From positions 1 through 7,639 of the forward strand of contig JAFVET010000243.1 of NCBI GenBank assembly GCA_017475875.1: a DNA stretch of 7,639 nt, given 5' to 3'. The stretch is from Candidatus Methanomethylophilaceae archaeon. Lineage in GTDB: Archaea; Thermoplasmatota; Thermoplasmata; Methanomassiliicoccales; Methanomethylophilaceae. The notes below the pieces were generated by a model that saw nothing but the letters and a program-made list of their open reading frames with translations, made no database searches and was not told the DNA's origin. Positions 4,962 through 7,639 of the stretch are shown here, one piece after another (the first letter of the stretch is position 1; each line of letters begins with the position of its first letter). The position numbers and the translations under genes are program-made.

Positions 4962-7058
4962 TCAGGTCCTCCTGTAAAGGCCAGGGCGCGGGCAGAATAT
5001 CTCCCCCGCCTGGTTCATGTTGTTGACGGCACGGGTGATCTCCTCCTTCTCTACGCCCATCTCCAGCCCGTGCTGTATTATCTCGTCGAGGCTCATGTCG
5101 TTCGCTCCGAACGCGTTGAAGATGTCCCTGATGACATCGACGCTCTTGCGGTCCTTGGACGAGACTCCGGACATCAGCTTGTCGATGTCGAAACCGCCGT
5201 CGTCGCTGCCCGCGATGCGGCGCAGGTAGTACTCTACCAGTTCGATCGCACGCTTGGCGTCGTCCTCGGTCACGGTCTGGCTGAGCCTCATCTTCGCCGA
5301 GGCCTCGGACAGACGGATGAACGCTTCCAGTTGCCTAGCGGTGATCGACACGGAGCCTCCGTCCTTGCTCATCTCCCTGATGCCGAGGTAGCTGTTCTGG
5401 ATCAGGTCCATGGCCTTGTCCGTCATGATGGGGTTGATGCGCTTGGAGTAGGCCACGTACTTCCTCAGCGTCTCGATGTCGTAGACCGGACGGATGTTGT
5501 CCGTGCGCTCCATGATCTTCTGGATGTCGACATCCTCGAACTTCTCCCCCTCCGGGGCCATTCTGGCCTGTCCGCGCTGGTGGGTCGAGAGGATGTGCTT
5601 GGATATGTCCCTGTCCAGTTTCTTGTCCGGTTTGTCGGTCAGGACGAATATCATGTCGAAACGAGACATCAGCGCCGGCGGCAGGTCAATCTGGTCCGAC
5701 AGGGGCATGTCGCTCTCGAACCTACCATATTTGGGGTTCGCCGCGGCCAGCATCGAGCACCTGCACTGCAGAGTCGCGGTTATCCCGGCCTTGGCGACGG
5801 AGATCTTCTGTGACTCCATCGCCTCGTGGAGGGACGAACGGTCCTGGTCGGTCATCTTGTCGAGCTCATCGATGCAGGCGAGACCCTTGTCCGCGAGGAC
5901 GAGCGCACCCGCCTCCAGCGTCCATCTGCCGTCGCCGAAGTCGTCCCTGACCGCAGCGGCGGTGAGTCCGGCCGCGGATGCGGACTTACCGGAGGCGTAT
6001 ATGCCTCTGGGCGCGAGCATGCTCATATATCTCAAAAGTTGGGATTTGGCCACACCGGGGTCTCCCATGAGGAGTATGTGCATGTCTCCCCTCATCACCG
6101 TCCCGTCGTCCATCTCCTTGTGGGTTCCCCCGAAGAGCTGGAGGGCTATGGCCTGTTTGACCATGTCGAGTCCGTAGATCGACGGCGATATCGAGTGGAC
6201 GATATTGTCGAAGAGTTCGGGATCCCGGGACATCTCGAGGATGCGTTGCTCGTCCTCGGCGGTGATTATTATCTCGTCGTACTCGTGCTGTTCGAACTCG
6301 ACCGAGATGACGTCGAGGTAGATCTCGAACACCGTGGACTTGTCCCTGTCCGACTTCTCCTCCGACCTGAGTATCCCGTTGAGCGTTATGCGGTTACCAG
6401 CGGTCACCAGTCCCGCTATGTCGTCCTCGACGTAGCCGGTCAGCCTCTCGGGCTGCGCCCCTCCCCTCAGCCCCTCCGGGCTCTCCTGTATCTCAATCTT
6501 CTGCGTGTCGACGTACAGGGACTCCTTCTCGTCGAGGATGAAACGTGTCGCCTGGCGGTTGCAGCTCCCCTCGGGGTTGTTGCACATCAGCGGCTCCTTC
6601 CTTATCATCCCGGGCTGGGGGATCCAGATCTCCGAGAAACAGCGGGCGCAGCGGTACAGGGCGTTGGTCATCCTGGGCTTCACTGTTGTGACCTTTCTGG
6701 CCAGACCCTCCACGGCGACCAGTTTGCCGAGGTGGTCCGCCCTTAGGTTCCTGACCTCCACCGTCGCGTCGCGCGGGAGGTTGGTGATGCGGACCTTGAT
6801 GTCGTCCCCCGGACGGAGGACGTTGGGGACCATGGACATGACAGACTTCTTAGCGATCTCGAGACAGCGGTCGGGATAGTCGAGCACGTAGATGGAGAAG
6901 TCGATGTTGGATCCGCTTATGTCCTCGAAGTCCACGGTGAGGCTCTTCCTCTGAGGATAGTTGCTGGCGATGTCGTTGATGTCCGAGCGGTAGGAGTCTC
7001 CCGAGAAAAGCTCCGACCAGAACTCCTCGATCTCGTTGTCCTGGAACGTCGAAGCCAT
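4962..7058 (-). CDS. mcm: Replicative minichromosome maintenance helicase MCM
   Basis: A 698-residue MCM, the ATP-driven 3'-5' hexameric helicase that unwinds DNA at archaeal replication forks. The N-terminal OB/zinc region spans about 1-260: zinc cysteines are Cys137, Cys140, Cys159 and Cys166, with a rather wide CX6C second pair, followed by the beta-hairpin segment LDEKESLYVDTQKIEIQE. The AAA+ region contains Walker A GDPGVAKSQ (332-340), Walker B LACIDELDKM (393-402), sensor 1 AAANP (438-442), arginine finger LMSRFD (Arg466) and sensor 2 TARQLE (Arg575). A C-terminal winged-helix region follows (about 630-698). No intein interrupts the Walker A or other motifs. The ATG at 7058 has AAGGAGGG 6 nt upstream and the conserved N-terminus begins right there, so the start is well supported. 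It is preceded by a winged-helix gene whose frame runs 142 bp into it, and followed 1 bp later by DUF424. Confidence 0.97.
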   Translation of the reverse strand: MASTFQDNEIEEFWSELFSGDSYRSDINDIASNYPQRKSLTVDFEDISGSNIDFSIYVLDYPDRCLEIAKKSVMSMVPNVLRPGDDIKVRITNLPRDATVEVRNLRADHLGKLVAVEGLARKVTTVKPRMTNALYRCARCFSEIWIPQPGMIRKEPLMCNNPEGSCNRQATRFILDEKESLYVDTQKIEIQESPEGLRGGAQPERLTGYVEDDIAGLVTAGNRITLNGILRSEEKSDRDKSTVFEIYLDVISVEFEQHEYDEIIITAEDEQRILEMSRDPELFDNIVHSISPSIYGLDMVKQAIALQLFGGTHKEMDDGTVMRGDMHILLMGDPGVAKSQLLRYMSMLAPRGIYASGKSASAAGLTAAAVRDDFGDGRWTLEAGALVLADKGLACIDELDKMTDQDRSSLHEAMESQKISVAKAGITATLQCRCSMLAAANPKYGRFESDMPLSDQIDLPPALMSRFDMIFVLTDKPDKKLDRDISKHILSTHQRGQARMAPEGEKFEDVDIQKIMERTDNIRPVYDIETLRKYVAYSKRINPIMTDKAMDLIQNSYLGIREMSKDGGSVSITARQLEAFIRLSEASAKMRLSQTVTEDDAKRAIELVEYYLRRIAGSDDGGFDIDKLMSGVSSKDRKSVDVIRDIFNAFGANDMSLDEIIQHGLEMGVEKEEITRAVNNMNQAGEIFCPRPGLYRRT

Positions 7059-7288
7059 CGTGCGCCCTCCTTCCTGCAGTCGTCATCGATCCACCAGATC
7101 CAGCCGCCGTCTTCCATGGATATCGCTCCCTTGACGTACCCCTCCCTGCGGAGCCTGGTGAGAGTCTTGGCTATGTCGTCGGGACATCTGTATCCGAAGA
7201 GGTCCTCCAGCCTTTCGCTGGCCTGACGGGTGGTCAGGCGCTCGTCACCTAGAGCGTTCCGTATCATGTTCAGGAGGTCGTCGGGCAT
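6917..7288 (-). CDS. Small winged-helix protein overlapping the MCM start
   Basis: The frame encodes 123 residues. Residues 1-68 look like a winged helix-turn-helix: helix DLLNMIRNAL, LTTRQASERLEDLFG, PDDIAKTLTRLRREGYVKGAISM, then the wing GGWIWWIDD. This suggests DNA binding, perhaps as a regulator or replication accessory factor; I do not recognise a named family. Residues 77-123 lie entirely within the MCM reading frame and are dominated by Arg, Ser and Thr with no evident fold, as expected for out-of-frame translation of another gene. The functional domain is probably just the first 70-76 residues. A frameshift near 7090 would give an early stop, so a sequencing error or a real overlap are both possible. 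The ATG at 7288 has only a weak GAGA ribosome site; a short leader is possible. First gene of the operon. Confidence 0.65.
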   Translation of the reverse strand: MPDDLLNMIRNALGDERLTTRQASERLEDLFGYRCPDDIAKTLTRLRREGYVKGAISMEDGGWIWWIDDDCRKEGARWLRRSRTTRSRSSGRSFSRETPTARTSTTSPATILRGRASPWTSRT

Positions 7289-7330
7289 CTTCTCGTGGTA
7301 AACGCTGGTCGTTCATAAGTCTTCGTAGGG

Positions 7331-7344
7331 AGTAGACGTCTACT
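7331..7344. promoter_or_regulatory. 14-bp perfect palindrome between divergent genes
   Basis: AGTAGACGTCTACT is a perfect inverted repeat about 43 bp upstream of the winged-helix start and 46 bp upstream of the ATG of the divergent GNAT-like gene. It is well placed as an operator for a dimeric regulator; the neighbouring winged-helix protein is a candidate, by position only. AT-rich segments on both sides (TTTTTAGTA at 7360-7368 on plus, read CTAAAAA on minus; ACTTATGAAC at 7311-7320 on minus) are weak TATA candidates. Confidence 0.5.
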
Positions 7345-7359
7345 TTTCAGTGCAGTCTG

Positions 7360-7368
7360 TTTTTAGTA
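7360..7368. promoter_or_regulatory. Weak TATA-like element serving one or both divergent genes
   Basis: The plus strand reads TTTTTAGTA and the minus strand TACTAAAAA. On plus it would start transcription near 7389, almost at the ATG at 7390. On minus it would start near 7337, inside the 14-bp palindrome. Neither matches the TATA consensus well. Confidence 0.25.
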
Positions 7369-7389
7369 CGCATGGAAGAATGACCGGGC

Positions 7390-7639
7390 ATGGGCGGATC
7401 GTCTTCCGGAGGGGCAGTGTACGAGATCGTGCGCTGCGACACGTCCGACCTAGACGAAGTTTTCGGGGTCATGGAAGCCGTTTCCAGGGGTTACTCCGAC
7501 AATTCCGTGTTCTGCGCCGATTCCAGGGATTTCATCGCGAGGCACATCCGTTCCGGCGAAGACGGCGTCGGGGAGGGTTTCGTTCTCAAAGCAGTGAAGG
7601 GAAGCGAGGTCGCCGGTTTCCTGATCGTCCGTTTCCCCG
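7390..7639 (+). CDS. GNAT-like N-acetyltransferase, N-terminal part (cut by window edge)
   Basis: An open frame of 83 codons runs off the right edge without a stop. After a low-complexity start (MGGSSSGGA) the sequence YEIVRCDTSDLDEVFGVMEA resembles the opening strand and helix of GNAT acetyltransferases, and the end (GFVLKAVKGSEVAGFLIVRF) matches the beta2-beta3 hairpin where such enzymes read xGxxxGFxxxR. The acetyl-CoA-binding motif lies beyond the window, so the assignment is tentative. Two starts compete: ATG at 7390 (used here, possibly nearly leaderless), and GTG at 7417 with GGAGGGG about 3 nt upstream, which removes the low-complexity nine residues. A tiny in-frame ATG-GAA-GAA-TGA lies upstream at 7372-7383. 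The gene is divergent from the MCM operon. Confidence 0.65.
   Translation, partial: MGGSSSGGAVYEIVRCDTSDLDEVFGVMEAVSRGYSDNSVFCADSRDFIARHIRSGEDGVGEGFVLKAVKGSEVAGFLIVRFP

Noticed and set aside
3753..6746. Long plus-strand frames at 3753-4844, 4890-5813 and 5826-6746
   Set aside because: All lie opposite NMD3, DUF424 and MCM, which have clear family motifs; the antisense products do not.
4962..7058. Possible intein in MCM, which is a common intein host in archaea
   Set aside because: The Walker A, Walker B and sensor motifs are contiguous and the length is normal.

Overview
The window looks like a chromosomal segment of a moderately GC-rich euryarchaeon. The evidence is an archaeal MCM helicase, an archaeal-type NMD3, a DUF424 protein, archaeal TATA/BRE-like promoters and GGTGAT/GGAGG ribosome-binding sites. 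Stop codons are almost all TGA (one TAA, no TAG). TAG avoidance together with the gene content would fit the Methanomassiliicoccales/Thermoplasmatota, where TAG can encode pyrrolysine, but that placement is inference only. I see no insertion sequence, CRISPR array, tRNA or rRNA.

Layout. Positions 1-389 hold a relatively AT-rich start, the C-terminal half of a GtrA-like membrane protein (remnant, + strand), and a hairpin plus T-run that appears to terminate the next gene. Positions 390-1745 (- strand) encode a complete malic enzyme with a clear promoter, leader and ribosome-binding site. Positions 1746-2041 are a divergent regulatory region with two TATA boxes, several short perfect palindromes and a 53-nt imperfect stem-loop. 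Positions 2042-3667 (+) encode a radical SAM protein with an unusual CX7CX2C cluster motif, a TRAM-like segment and a C-terminal helix-hairpin-helix. It converges on, and overlaps by 20 bp, a four-gene minus-strand operon.

That operon is read from 7288 down to 3648: a small winged-helix protein, the replicative MCM helicase, a DUF424 protein and NMD3. The genes are packed tightly: the first overlaps MCM by 142 bp, MCM and DUF424 are separated by 1 bp, and DUF424 and NMD3 share a GTGA overlap. The operon therefore joins the replicative helicase to a 50S ribosome-biogenesis factor. Upstream of it, a 14-bp perfect palindrome sits between the operon and a divergent GNAT-like acetyltransferase gene that runs off the right edge.

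No clear-cut new defence or mobile system is visible. The most interesting points are the replication/ribosome-biogenesis operon with its overlapping winged-helix gene, the radical SAM-TRAM-HhH protein of unknown substrate, and the structured divergent intergenic region at 1746-2041.
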